From the NCBI GenBank assembly GCA_021773565.1, contig JAJFJZ010000013.1:394458-458457 (forward strand): a DNA stretch of 64,000 nucleotides, in the 5' to 3' direction. Under the pieces are notes generated by a model. The model made no database searches and was not told the origin of the DNA. It saw only the letters and a program-made list of their open reading frames with translations. This stretch comes from Gammaproteobacteria bacterium (GTDB lineage: Bacteria > Pseudomonadota > Gammaproteobacteria > Pseudomonadales > Azotimanducaceae). How positions within the stretch are numbered: position 1 is the stretch's first letter; each line of letters starts with the position of its first letter. The position numbers were made by a program, and so were the translations under genes. This document shows positions 17,893-27,047 of this stretch, piece by piece.

Positions 17893-19017
17893 ATGTTACG
17901 CGTAACAGCATTCTGTGAGGTCATGGGCGCATACACCTCACAGGTCTTTGCAGGAATGTATGAATTGCGCGCAAAAGGCGAAATCGAACTAAGGTTCAGA
18001 AGGACTGGTTTTCCAAAACAAAAGCTTCCAGAAAATCCCCATGCATATGTATTGCTAATCCTGGATTCAGAACACCTGAGCAGCCCCCTGAATGTCTGCA
18101 TAGACCTTGTTGACGGCGGAGGGATATCATCCATAGAACACTTAAGCTGGTCTGATATATATTTCAAGCGCAGCTACCGTGAGAAGGATTATGCACATCT
18201 GGATCACAAAAAAGTTGTGCCATTCGGGCTGCACTATGCATGCACCAGCCTTAATGAGCAGATCCGAGATCGAACAATTTCGACACTGCTCTCCAACATT
18301 AATATAAGTCAACTGCGTACCCGCCCGATAAGAGCGTTAAAACGCACATTTTCCCATCCTGTTAAATTTGCACTTATGAAACGCAGAAAACCACCTCAAT
18401 CTGCGGCGTTTCCAATGACAGAGGATGTATTTGACATCCCGCCGTGTACTGATACCAAAGCACGCATCTATTACCGGACACGCGTTTATTCGCCTTCCAT
18501 GGCGCCTAAACTACATTCCAGCGGAGCCATTCAAATAGTAAATGATATGCGCGCAAATACCATAAGGGCATTGAAGGCGCACTTTGGAGACCGGTTTTTT
18601 GGTGGGCTCCGCCCTACCGATTTTTCATTGAAACATTACCGTGACTGCACCATGCGAGATGAAATCGGATTTCATGGCCACCTGCAGGCTATGCAATCGA
18701 GTCTTGTTTGTGTTACCACGTCCGGATTATTTGATTCCATCGACTGGAAAGTCCCTGAATACATGGCGGCATCGCGTTGCATTGTAAGTGAGCAGTTTAA
18801 GTACGGCTTGCCTGAAGATCTTGTAGAGGGGGTACACTACCGATCTTTTGCCAGTCCTGCGGAATGTGTGGCGCACTGTCAGTTCATTCTGGACAATCCG
18901 GATACTGCCAAAAAAATGCGCGAAGCCGCATACCACTACTTCCAGGGCAATGTGAAGGCCGAAAATATAATGCGCAGCTCTCTTCGGCGCGCAGTCAATT
19001 TCCCAGAGCAACATTGA
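17893..19017 (+). CDS. Glycosyltransferase-like protein, unassigned family
   Basis: A 374-residue soluble protein. The C-terminal half has features of a GT-B glycosyltransferase acceptor/donor domain: VCVTTSGLFDS, DWKVPEYMAASRCIVSEQF and a trailing segment LDNPDTAKKMREAA as in Glycos_transf_1-type proteins. The N-terminal half has the motif SDIYFKRSY (88-95) followed by VVPFGLHYAC (108-117). The same blocks recur in the gene at 29384, so the two are distant paralogues. The start is two bases after the epimerase stop, and the two are clearly one operon. Transfer of an L-galactose- or L-gulose-type residue is an inference from this coupling. No membrane segment. Confidence 0.7.
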   Translation: MLRVTAFCEVMGAYTSQVFAGMYELRAKGEIELRFRRTGFPKQKLPENPHAYVLLILDSEHLSSPLNVCIDLVDGGGISSIEHLSWSDIYFKRSYREKDYAHLDHKKVVPFGLHYACTSLNEQIRDRTISTLLSNINISQLRTRPIRALKRTFSHPVKFALMKRRKPPQSAAFPMTEDVFDIPPCTDTKARIYYRTRVYSPSMAPKLHSSGAIQIVNDMRANTIRALKAHFGDRFFGGLRPTDFSLKHYRDCTMRDEIGFHGHLQAMQSSLVCVTTSGLFDSIDWKVPEYMAASRCIVSEQFKYGLPEDLVEGVHYRSFASPAECVAHCQFILDNPDTAKKMREAAYHYFQGNVKAENIMRSSLRRAVNFPEQH

Positions 19018-19107
19018 ATCAGGCACATTCTTTCTGCTTTTTGTTCAACATGATTTTCCGAGCTTACATCCTGTGTATACTGGATGTGCGCATTCAGGAG
19101 CATCATT

Positions 19108-20256
19108 ATGTATTCACGACTACTCTTCATTCTAGCCGCTTTCAGTTGCGTTCCATGCCTTGCAGTGGATTATGCCGACAATAATTCATGGTTATGTCGA
19201 CCCGATTCCCTGAACGCCTGTGACACCAATCTGGATTCCACCATTGTCACGGCTGACGGAACGCTTACCCTGGAGCCCTACAAACCACTCCGTGACCCAA
19301 AAGTGGATTGTTTTTATGTCTACCCAACGGTATCCAGCGATCCCGGTGGCAATTCAGATATGAAGGCAGGTCCGGAAGAGACAGGCGTGATTCATGCACA
19401 GTTCGCCCGCTTTGGCTCAGTTTGTCGTACCTTTGCCCCACTCTATCGACAGGTAACACTAACCGCATTGAGATCCCTCTTTACCGACAAACCGATGAAA
19501 ATTGATCCGGCTCTGGGTTACAACGATGTGGTTGATGCGTGGAATCACTATTTGAAACATGATAATCAGGGCCGGGGTGTTGTTCTAATTGGCCATTCTC
19601 AGGGCTCCGGCGTACTCAATCAATTAATCGCCAGCCAAATTGATGGCAAAGCGATTCAATCGCAAATTCTCTCTGCGATGCTGATTGGAACCAGCGACGT
19701 TGTCGTGCCTGAGGGCAAGGATACTGGTGGGAGTTTTAAAAACATGGCTTTGTGCCGTAATCCTGATGATTTACAATGCCTATTAACTTTTGCCTCTTTC
19801 AGAACAGAAATCCCCCCACCAAACGACTCCCGCTTCGGTCGCCCCCGCACAGGCACAGGAAATTCTGCCTGCAACAATCCGGCTAATCTTGCCGGTGGGC
19901 TTGGGGAACTTAAGGCCTACTTCAGTACTGCCGGACTAACAATCGCAACAGCACAAAGCCAGCAGGATTGGCTTACACCGCCAGCGGATATCAGCACACC
20001 ATTTGTTCAGGTTCCCGGGTTGTTAAATGGCCAGTGTGTAAAAGATAGAGGTTTTTCCTACCTAAGCGTTAATGTGAACAGCCAACCTGCCGATCCCCGT
20101 ACAGATAACATTACCGGCGATGTAATTGTCGAGGGTGCAATCCTGAAAGACTGGGGCTTGCACCTTATAGACATGCATCTGGGTATGGGCAATATGCTTG
20201 ATTTGGTCCGCAGCCAGACAAATGCCTATCTAAAAACGCATTCCGGAGCGCATTAA
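19108..20256 (+). CDS. DUF3089 alpha/beta hydrolase, exported
   Basis: A 382-residue protein starting with a signal peptide (MYSRLLFILAAFSCVPCLAV). The ATG at 19108 has CAGGAG about eight bases upstream and is preferred over an ATG at 19084. The mature part is a DUF3089-type hydrolase: CFYVYPTVSSDP, DVVDAWNHYLKHDN, then the nucleophile elbow GHSQGS in VVLIGHSQGSGVLNQL, and a C-terminal HLIDMHLGMGN with a candidate catalytic His. Paired cysteines suggest periplasmic disulfides. Substrates are unknown for this family. A GMC oxidoreductase follows after three bases and is probably in the same operon. Confidence 0.86.
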   Translation: MYSRLLFILAAFSCVPCLAVDYADNNSWLCRPDSLNACDTNLDSTIVTADGTLTLEPYKPLRDPKVDCFYVYPTVSSDPGGNSDMKAGPEETGVIHAQFARFGSVCRTFAPLYRQVTLTALRSLFTDKPMKIDPALGYNDVVDAWNHYLKHDNQGRGVVLIGHSQGSGVLNQLIASQIDGKAIQSQILSAMLIGTSDVVVPEGKDTGGSFKNMALCRNPDDLQCLLTFASFRTEIPPPNDSRFGRPRTGTGNSACNNPANLAGGLGELKAYFSTAGLTIATAQSQQDWLTPPADISTPFVQVPGLLNGQCVKDRGFSYLSVNVNSQPADPRTDNITGDVIVEGAILKDWGLHLIDMHLGMGNMLDLVRSQTNAYLKTHSGAH

Positions 20257-20259
20257 TAT

Positions 20260-21873
20260 ATGAGTACTTATGACTACGTCATAATTGGCGCAGGTAGTGC
20301 AGGTTGTGTGCTGGCCAACAGGCTATCGGAAGATCCGGAAAATTCGGTCTTATTGCTGGAGGCAGGTGGAAAAGACAGCAGTATGCTCATACACATGCCT
20401 GCTGGGGTAGGTAAACTGATCAGCACCGATAAGGTCAATTGGTACTACAACACTGAGCAACAAAAGGCGCTCGGCAATCGACCCCTGTTCTGGCCGAGAG
20501 GCAAGGTACTGGGCGGTTCCTCTTCAATTAATGGCATGATTTACATTCGGGGCCATGCCAGCGATTATGATCTGTGGCGACAGATGGGTCTGAAGGGATG
20601 GGGCTTTGATGAGGTCTTACCCTACTTTAAAAGAGCTGAAGACAATGAAGCTGGCGCGAATGAATTCCACGGCGCAGATGGACCGCTGGGTGTGTCTAAT
20701 GCTAACAACAGCAACCCACTATTTGATGCCTTTGTGAGTGCCGGACTGGAAGCCGGTTTTCCGCATACCGATGATTTTAATGGTCCGCAACAGGAGGGCA
20801 TGGGAACTTATCAAACCACAATAAGGAACAACAAACGCTGCAGCGCCGCAACCGCGTACCTGGTTCCCGCCCTGAATCGCAGCAACCTGACCGTTGAAGT
20901 TAAGGCCATGACCTCTCGCATTCTTTTTGCGGGGAACAAAGCCATCGGTGTTGAATACATTCAAGGCAAAAAGACAAAAGTGGCAAGTGCAAAAAAAGAG
21001 GTGTTATTGTGCGGTGGCGCAATAAATAGTCCCCAGACACTGCTGTTATCCGGTATTGGTAGCCGTGAGGAACTGGCCAAATTTGATATCCCGCTTGTCG
21101 CCCACATACCTGGTGTAGGACAAAACCTGCAGGATCATCTCGATTGTATAGTACAAACCAAATGTACCCAGCCCATTACCCTGGCAAGCCAGGCAAACCC
21201 CTTGCGTGCATTGTTAACCGGTATGCAGTATGTGTTTTTTAAGTCAGGTCCGGGCACAACACAGGGCCTGGAGTCTGGCGCTTTCCTGAAAACAAAAGCC
21301 GATCTTGATTCACCGGATATCCAGCTTCATTTTATTACTGCAATTATGAAAGACCATGCACGCGAACAGGTAAAGGAGCATGGTTACACTGTGCACGTCT
21401 GCCAATTGAGACCGGAAAGTCGCGGTTATATCGGTCTAAAGTCAGCAGACCCTTTTGATCATGCCTTAATCCAGCCAAACTACCTTACTTCAGCAAAGGA
21501 TCTGGAAGTACTACGCGATGGTGTGAAATTGACTCGCAACATTCTTGCTCAAAACGCTATGGCACCCTACCGCGGGGAAGAACTGGCACCTGGTAGTTCA
21601 GTTCAAAGTGATGAAGATATTGATGCCTGGATTCGCGCTTCTGCCGAAACTATTTATCATCCGGTAGGTACCGCAAAAATGGGTACAGATGATATGGCCG
21701 TCGTCGATGAGCGCTGCAAAGTGCATGGAATTGATGGACTGCGGGTGGTGGATGCCTCGGTAATGCCGACTCTTGTGGGAGGAAATACCAACGCCCCCAC
21801 CATCATGATTGCTGAAAAAATATCTGACGACATTCTGGGCAAGCCAGCACTTGTACCCAACCAGGGGCTCTAG
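20260..21873 (+). CDS. GMC family FAD-dependent alcohol dehydrogenase/oxidase
   Basis: A 537-residue GMC oxidoreductase related to choline dehydrogenase and AlkJ-type alcohol dehydrogenases. The FAD motif GAGSAG is at residues 10-15, GMC signature 1 in GKVLGGSSSINGMIYIRG, and the catalytic His467 lies in IYHPVGTAKMG. The C-terminal VVDASVMPTLVGGNTNAPT carries the second active-site residue. No signal peptide is seen, so it is probably on the inner face of the membrane, passing electrons to quinone as AlkJ does. It follows a DUF3089 hydrolase by three bases. An ester-cleaving then alcohol-oxidising sequence is possible. Substrate unknown. Confidence 0.92.
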   Translation: MSTYDYVIIGAGSAGCVLANRLSEDPENSVLLLEAGGKDSSMLIHMPAGVGKLISTDKVNWYYNTEQQKALGNRPLFWPRGKVLGGSSSINGMIYIRGHASDYDLWRQMGLKGWGFDEVLPYFKRAEDNEAGANEFHGADGPLGVSNANNSNPLFDAFVSAGLEAGFPHTDDFNGPQQEGMGTYQTTIRNNKRCSAATAYLVPALNRSNLTVEVKAMTSRILFAGNKAIGVEYIQGKKTKVASAKKEVLLCGGAINSPQTLLLSGIGSREELAKFDIPLVAHIPGVGQNLQDHLDCIVQTKCTQPITLASQANPLRALLTGMQYVFFKSGPGTTQGLESGAFLKTKADLDSPDIQLHFITAIMKDHAREQVKEHGYTVHVCQLRPESRGYIGLKSADPFDHALIQPNYLTSAKDLEVLRDGVKLTRNILAQNAMAPYRGEELAPGSSVQSDEDIDAWIRASAETIYHPVGTAKMGTDDMAVVDERCKVHGIDGLRVVDASVMPTLVGGNTNAPTIMIAEKISDDILGKPALVPNQGL

Positions 21874-21886
21874 CATTCTTAAGAGA

Positions 21887-23602
21887 CTAGGCCATCGCTA
21901 TCCTGGGATCGTGTTGTTTTCCTCTCACGAGTTTGCCGGGAAGCGCACCGGTCGGCTTACCATCCTCGAAAATCACCTGGCCGGATACGACAGTCGCTCT
22001 CAGGCCGTTAGCATTCTGCAGTAATCGTTTGCCTCCAGCAGGAAGATCGTAAACGATGTGGGGGGTATGTAATGCCAGGGAATCGAAATCAATAATATTG
22101 ATGTCTGCCTTCATGCCCTGGGCGAGCAAACCCCGATCCAGAAGTGAGAAAAACTCTGCCGGTTGTCGTGTAAGTAAGTGAATACCCTGCTCAAGGCTTA
22201 ACAGCCCTCGTTCTTTAATCCATTTGGTCAGCACATAAAGATTGGCACTGGCATCACAGATTGAGCCAACATGTGCACCTCCATCCCCAAGGGCAACTAT
22301 GGTATGGGGATGCTGCAAAAGTTCAGGTATGTGTTCGGAAAAATTGGCCGCAGGTATATAGATCAGGCTATTACCATTATTAGTCAGCAGATAATCATAG
22401 AGCCATTCCTCAGCTTCTCTTCCTTGTGCTTTAGCAATATTAACAACAGAACGGTCAGGCCCCGGCAGGTAATCTATCGGTTCATCCATTACATACATAT
22501 TGTCATATCTGCTCATCACGATTTTGACAAAAATATGCGGCCGCTCATTTGCCTCAGCCAGGATTTTTGCCTTGATTTCCGGTCTGGCCAGTTCGCCGAT
22601 TTTCGTCTCCCACGGAAGCCCGGCTAAGGCTTTGAAAGTTGGGCGATCATAGAAAGGGCTCATGGAAGCGGTATGTCCCATTAGTATGCCGACCGGACGG
22701 GAAATCACCTGCCCGCGAATATCCAGGCCTTCGAGCTGGGCAGCTTCTATACGGTCCAGGTGTTCACGCCACAACCCGGGTGTGGCATCAAGGTCCAACA
22801 GGGTAAATGTGCCCTTTGCACCGGTCTTGCGGGAGGTTTCGTGCAAAATTCCAAATTCGTCCTCCGGGTCCTGCCAGTCAGCGATGAATTGAAAAACGTG
22901 ACCCGCATCGCCGGATAGTGTTTCGCCTAATTGTTTTAGCTCGCTGCTCGCTGCCTGATAGGTAGGCACAAAATCTCCGTTTGCACTGCGATGCACCAGT
23001 GTACGAGAAGTGGAAAACCCAACACCGCCCGCTCGCAAGGATTCTTCCAACAACTCTTTCATGTTTTCTATATCAGCAGCGGTCGCCGTTTCACGATTAA
23101 CTCCCCGCTCACCCATAACGTACACGCGCAACGGACCGTGCGGAACAAGTGCCGCAAAATCTATATCGTGCGGTTTACCTTCCACACAATCCAGGTACTC
23201 CGCAAAACTTTCCCAGGTCCAGGGTAATCCTTCATTCATAGCAGTTTCAGGAATTTCTTCTACACCTTCCATGAGCTTAATCAGCACATCGCGGTCTTCT
23301 ACTTTACAGGGTGCAAAACCAACTCCGCAGTTCCCCATGACCACCGTTGTTGTGCCCAGGCTTGAGGAAGGGTTCAGGTGGGTATCCCAGGTAGCCTGAC
23401 CATCATAATGCGTGTGTACATCAACAAATCCTGGCGTCACCAACATACCTGTAGCGTCAATTACTCTATCTGCAGTTGCATTAATGTTTTTTCCAATGCT
23501 CGCTATTACGCCGTTGGACACCGCAACATCGCGGATTTGGCCGGTGCTGCCGCTGCCATCAATTACCTGCCCGTTGCGAATAATGAGATCGTAGTGGCTC
23601 AT
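21887..23602 (-). CDS. D-aminoacylase-like amidohydrolase
   Basis: A 571-residue amidohydrolase-superfamily protein of the N-acyl-D-amino-acid deacylase branch (Amidohydrolase_3). The metal motif GFVDVHTHYDGQ (His63 and His65) is followed by TTVVMGNCGVGFAPC, in which the Cys may be a metal ligand as in D-aminoacylase. Later come TASMSPFYDRP and a C-terminal GDGGAHVGSICD with the catalytic Asp region. It is longer than the classical 480-residue D-aminoacylases. Its ATG follows the stop of the crotonase gene by only two bases, so these form one operon. Relatives in BVMO- or CoA-rich loci have no proven role, so true D-aminoacylase activity is uncertain. Confidence 0.85.
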   Translation of the reverse strand: MSHYDLIIRNGQVIDGSGSTGQIRDVAVSNGVIASIGKNINATADRVIDATGMLVTPGFVDVHTHYDGQATWDTHLNPSSSLGTTTVVMGNCGVGFAPCKVEDRDVLIKLMEGVEEIPETAMNEGLPWTWESFAEYLDCVEGKPHDIDFAALVPHGPLRVYVMGERGVNRETATAADIENMKELLEESLRAGGVGFSTSRTLVHRSANGDFVPTYQAASSELKQLGETLSGDAGHVFQFIADWQDPEDEFGILHETSRKTGAKGTFTLLDLDATPGLWREHLDRIEAAQLEGLDIRGQVISRPVGILMGHTASMSPFYDRPTFKALAGLPWETKIGELARPEIKAKILAEANERPHIFVKIVMSRYDNMYVMDEPIDYLPGPDRSVVNIAKAQGREAEEWLYDYLLTNNGNSLIYIPAANFSEHIPELLQHPHTIVALGDGGAHVGSICDASANLYVLTKWIKERGLLSLEQGIHLLTRQPAEFFSLLDRGLLAQGMKADINIIDFDSLALHTPHIVYDLPAGGKRLLQNANGLRATVVSGQVIFEDGKPTGALPGKLVRGKQHDPRIAMA

Positions 23603-23604
23603 CT

Positions 23605-24462
23605 TTAACCCTCTTTCATGTTGATGGTAGCTATCCCAACTTCTTCACACAGATCAGCGATTCTCATTTCACCTTCCCTGGTTTGTGCGCCCAACTCCAT
23701 CGCCAGTTTCATATTTCGTTGTGCTTCCGGATACCTTAGTGTTTTTTGAAAGAGATAAGCTTCTTCCTTCAGACCATCTTCAATTGGAATTTCCGCATTT
23801 AGTATGGACTGTTTAGCCAGGGCAAGGGCATCCTTCGGCCACAGAGCCATCCTGTGTGCCAGGCGATTCACGTATTCATCCAGCGCCTGCTGGCTTGTAA
23901 ATGCCCGATTCAGATATCCCCATCGTTCTGCAGTTTCAGCATCAAGATCGATCGCCCCGAGTATAGTTTCCATCGCACGTCCCCGGCCCATAAGTCGGGG
24001 AAGATGTTGTGTACCGCTTCCACCGGGTAATATACCGAGTGGAACTTCCATCTGATTAACAATCGTTTTTCCAACGACGCCAAATCGCATATCACAAGCC
24101 GCACTAAACTCACTGCCTCCGCCACCAACGCGACCACCAATTTTCGCGATTGTCGGCTTGGGCATGGTTCTTACCCTTTCGCACATTAAGTGAAAGTCAG
24201 ACAATTTTTCGGACCGTTGGGCAGGCTCATCAACCGGAAAGCGCAGGATCAGCTCTACGTCAAAATGCGCAATAAAAAAATCCGGGTTTGCGCTTTCAAA
24301 CACCAGCACGCGCACCGCATCGTCCTGCTCTACCTCAATAGTAAAAGCCACCAGTTCTGAATATAGTTGGCCCGTCATGATGTTAACAGGCGGGTTACTC
24401 AGCGTAGCTGTCAGTACACCTGCGTCCATTTTAGTTGAGATTAGTTGATATACATAGGACAT
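23605..24462 (-). CDS. Enoyl-CoA hydratase/isomerase (crotonase) family protein
   Basis: A 285-residue crotonase-fold protein expected to act on an acyl-CoA. The oxyanion-hole region is in IGGRVGGGGSEFSAACDMRF, and the family block EVPLGILPGGSGTQHLPRL follows. Crotonases include hydratases, isomerases, hydrolases and ring-opening enzymes, and the exact reaction cannot be told from motifs alone. It is first in a two-gene unit with the D-aminoacylase-like gene (gap of two bases). It faces an SDR gene at 24615 across a 152-base divergent gap in which I see no clear palindrome. Confidence 0.86.
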   Translation of the reverse strand: MSYVYQLISTKMDAGVLTATLSNPPVNIMTGQLYSELVAFTIEVEQDDAVRVLVFESANPDFFIAHFDVELILRFPVDEPAQRSEKLSDFHLMCERVRTMPKPTIAKIGGRVGGGGSEFSAACDMRFGVVGKTIVNQMEVPLGILPGGSGTQHLPRLMGRGRAMETILGAIDLDAETAERWGYLNRAFTSQQALDEYVNRLAHRMALWPKDALALAKQSILNAEIPIEDGLKEEAYLFQKTLRYPEAQRNMKLAMELGAQTREGEMRIADLCEEVGIATINMKEG

Positions 24463-24614
24463 ATAGTCTTTCTCAGATGTTAATTTCAGTCGAGTGTTTC
24501 TACAGGACTCCCGGCCATAAAACAGTCTATCCCGGGCTGGTAGTTTTGCCTAACCGCATTTAAAGCTATAGTGCCAGGCAGTCAATCTACTTCAATCCTC
24601 AAGAGATACCAACC

Positions 24615-25394
24615 ATGAGCGAATACCCAATTCCCAATTTCTCCTTAGACTTAAGTGACCAGGTCGCGCTGGTTACGGGTTCCACTTCCGGGCTGGGACG
24701 CCGATTTGCCAGAACGCTGGCAGCCTGCGGTGCCCGGGTAGTAGTAAGCGGTCGCAGAGTGGATAAATTAACCGAGGTCGCTGGAGAAATTCGAGCGGCC
24801 GGCGGGATTTGTGAAGCTGTTCAATTAGACATGACAAGCAGGGAAAGTATTCGAGCAATGCTTGCGGTATCAGAGGAAAAGCTGGGTACAATTACCATTC
24901 TGGTAAACAACGCCGGGATACCGGATGCCCAGCGTGCCACTAAAATGCCGGACAAACTCATCGATGATGTATTCAGTACCAACCTTATCGGACCCTACAT
25001 ATTATCGTGCGAGGTTGCCCGTCGACTGATCGAAAAAAAATACCCGGGCCGGATGGTAAATATTTCATCGGTTGCAGCTTTTGATACACGTCCCGGATCA
25101 GCAGCTGCCCTCTACTCCATAACCAAAGCAGGCATAGTCAGAATGACGGAAGCGCTAGCGGTGGAATGGGCAGCATTTAATATCAATGTAAACTGTATTG
25201 CGCCAGGCGCATTTTCTTCAGAAATGATGGATGGCATGCTCGAGCGCATGGGCGATATTACCAAGGGCTTTCCCCGCCAGAGATTAGGACAGCCCGCGCA
25301 AATGGACAGCACTCTGTTGTACCTTGTGTCACCGTCATCTGAATGCGTTACAGGCACTGTTATAAAGATTGATGACGGTCAGGGAGCACGCTAG
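24615..25394 (+). CDS. SDR family oxidoreductase
   Basis: A 259-residue classical SDR. TGSTSGLG lies at about residues 21-28, after a 15-residue N-terminal lead (FSLDLSDQVAL). NNAG is in ILVNNAGIPD, catalytic Ser in NISSVAAF, and YSITK carries the catalytic Tyr and Lys. GRR after beta-2 suggests NADP preference. C-terminal TGTVIKIDDGQ is the usual ending of SDR dehydrogenases. It is divergent from the crotonase gene and converges on another SDR gene 16 bases away. Substrate not known. Confidence 0.9.
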   Translation: MSEYPIPNFSLDLSDQVALVTGSTSGLGRRFARTLAACGARVVVSGRRVDKLTEVAGEIRAAGGICEAVQLDMTSRESIRAMLAVSEEKLGTITILVNNAGIPDAQRATKMPDKLIDDVFSTNLIGPYILSCEVARRLIEKKYPGRMVNISSVAAFDTRPGSAAALYSITKAGIVRMTEALAVEWAAFNINVNCIAPGAFSSEMMDGMLERMGDITKGFPRQRLGQPAQMDSTLLYLVSPSSECVTGTVIKIDDGQGAR

Positions 25395-25410
25395 TAATTA
25401 CAGTTTTTTA

Positions 25411-26175
25411 CTAGGCAGTAGTTCCGCCATCAGCCATATAGACACCGCCGGTGAGAAAAGCGCTTTCATCGGATGCAAGAAATAACATTAGGTTAGCGAT
25501 GTCTTTCGGTTCTCCATAGCGTTGTAGCGGAATACTGGCGGCAATACGATCATGGGTACCCTGAGTATCCTCAGCGTTAATAGATGCCTCCAGGCTTCTC
25601 ATCATTCTGGTTTCTGTTGGGCTTGGATTAACCGTATTTACCCTGATTTGGTGGCTGGCACCATCCAGGGCAGTAGAGCGCATTAACCCGATAACTGCAT
25701 GTTTACTGGCATTGTATGCAGATAAACCTGGAGCGCCTTTAATACCCATGGTGGAAGAAGTGATAATGATGCTGCCACCGCCCTGTGTTTGCATTGCGGG
25801 AAACAGATATTTGATACCTAACCAGACACCTTTCACATTCACCGCTATCACCTTGTCGAAGGTATCCTCATCGTAATCAATAATCGATGCTACCTGCCCT
25901 TCTACCCCGGCATTGGCCAAATAAATATCTACCCGTCCGAATTTTTCCAGAGTTGCATCAACGTATTTTTTTGTGTCGCTGGCCTGGCTTACGTCGGCAA
26001 CGCAATAACAGGCAACATTGCTACCCAGCTGGTCCACGATTTGCCGTAAGGCAGATTCATCCACGTCGACCAGCATGACTTTCGCGCCTTCTGCGACAAA
26101 CCTTTGTGCGGCAGCGGCACCAATACCACCCGCACCTCCGGTGATAATTGCTATCTTTTCACTTAATCTGAGCAT
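25411..26175 (-). CDS. SDR family oxidoreductase
   Basis: A 254-residue classical SDR with TGGAGGIG (12-19), an acidic VDVD after beta-2 indicating NAD preference, NAG in YLANAGVEG, catalytic Ser in ITSSTMG and YNASK for Tyr and Lys. C-terminal LTGGVYMADGGTTA is the standard ending. It looks like an ordinary 3-oxoacyl-ACP-reductase or secondary-alcohol-dehydrogenase type protein. It lies 40 bases downstream of the degenerate SDR gene on the same strand and is probably co-transcribed with it. Substrate unknown. Confidence 0.9.
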   Translation of the reverse strand: MLRLSEKIAIITGGAGGIGAAAAQRFVAEGAKVMLVDVDESALRQIVDQLGSNVACYCVADVSQASDTKKYVDATLEKFGRVDIYLANAGVEGQVASIIDYDEDTFDKVIAVNVKGVWLGIKYLFPAMQTQGGGSIIITSSTMGIKGAPGLSAYNASKHAVIGLMRSTALDGASHQIRVNTVNPSPTETRMMRSLEASINAEDTQGTHDRIAASIPLQRYGEPKDIANLMLFLASDESAFLTGGVYMADGGTTA

Positions 26176-26215
26176 CTATAGAACCAACACGTTTTAGTCA
26201 AACCCCTAATCGAAA

Positions 26216-26962
26216 TTACCATTTTTCCACCCAGGGTCGCAGTACTACCTCGTAAGCCCAGGTGGATTTGTGCTGACGATGTAGATGAAGATAGGTTTTA
26301 GCTATATGCGCTGGATCGGACATATTATCATCTGTGGTCGCCCCCGCCAGCCTATGTGCACGGCTTCCGTCTTTCTGAGTCCAGCCAATTGCCGCATCGA
26401 TGGGCACGTGACACACATGTATACCCTGAGGCATCAATTCCCTGGCCATGCTTTGCGCGAGGCCGGACTTACCATGTGACGCAGCAGCGAACGCACCACT
26501 GTTGGCATAACCCTTGAGTGCTGCACTGGCATTCGTGAAAATAATAGTTCCTCGATGACCATCGTCCCTGGTTTTGTTTGCGAGCATGTATTTCGCGGCC
26601 TGCTGACCAACCAGAAAAGCACTAAAAGTAGAATTTTTGAGTACACTCAATACCAGTTCCGGGTCTGCATCGGTTATTGTTTTTCGAAAAATGTCCTGGC
26701 TTCGACCATCAATATTATGAACAACAAGACCTGGGGGCCCCAATTTCTGAAACACGGCTTGAAAAAGCGAGGCTACAGAATCGGGATCAGTCGCATCACA
26801 TGGGTACAGCGAGACACCGTGTTCCTCTTGTAATGCAACAAGCACAGATTTATCAGGGTTACGAGCAGCAACTGCCACCTGGATACCATGCTCGGAGAAC
26901 AAACGGGCACAACTGGCACTAATATCTGGCCCTCCACCCACAATCAATGCGGTCTCAGTCAT
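26216..26962 (-). CDS. SDR-fold protein lacking catalytic Tyr and Lys
   Basis: A 248-residue protein with an SDR-like Rossmann fold: GGGPDIS near residues 9-15, AARN after beta-2, and a run like FTNASAALKG where the catalytic Ser should be. The expected YxxxK reads FAAAS in the segment AFAAASHGKSGL, so both Tyr and Lys are replaced. It may be a cofactor-binding pseudoenzyme, a partner of the intact SDR downstream, or use another mechanism. The ATG at 26962 is chosen for the GGAGG site about eight bases upstream. It is divergent from a propeller protein with a strong palindrome between them. Confidence 0.82.
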   Translation of the reverse strand: MTETALIVGGGPDISASCARLFSEHGIQVAVAARNPDKSVLVALQEEHGVSLYPCDATDPDSVASLFQAVFQKLGPPGLVVHNIDGRSQDIFRKTITDADPELVLSVLKNSTFSAFLVGQQAAKYMLANKTRDDGHRGTIIFTNASAALKGYANSGAFAAASHGKSGLAQSMARELMPQGIHVCHVPIDAAIGWTQKDGSRAHRLAGATTDDNMSDPAHIAKTYLHLHRQHKSTWAYEVVLRPWVEKW

Positions 26963-27021
26963 CAAAGTTTTCCTCCACTTCCAGCGAGTACGGGTTCACA
27001 ACATCCCCAGGCATGTGTCAT

Positions 27022-27041
27022 TGTTACAGTACGATGTAACA
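27022..27041. promoter_or_regulatory. Putative operator palindrome, divergent SDR and propeller genes
   Basis: TGTTACA (27022-27028) and TGTAACA (27035-27041) form perfect 7-bp arms around a 6-base spacer, a size typical for TetR/LacI-class dimers. It lies between the divergent SDR-fold and propeller genes. If the propeller gene starts at 27048 or 27060, the site is just upstream. No regulator gene is adjacent. Confidence 0.55.
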
Positions 27042-27047
27042 CACGCC

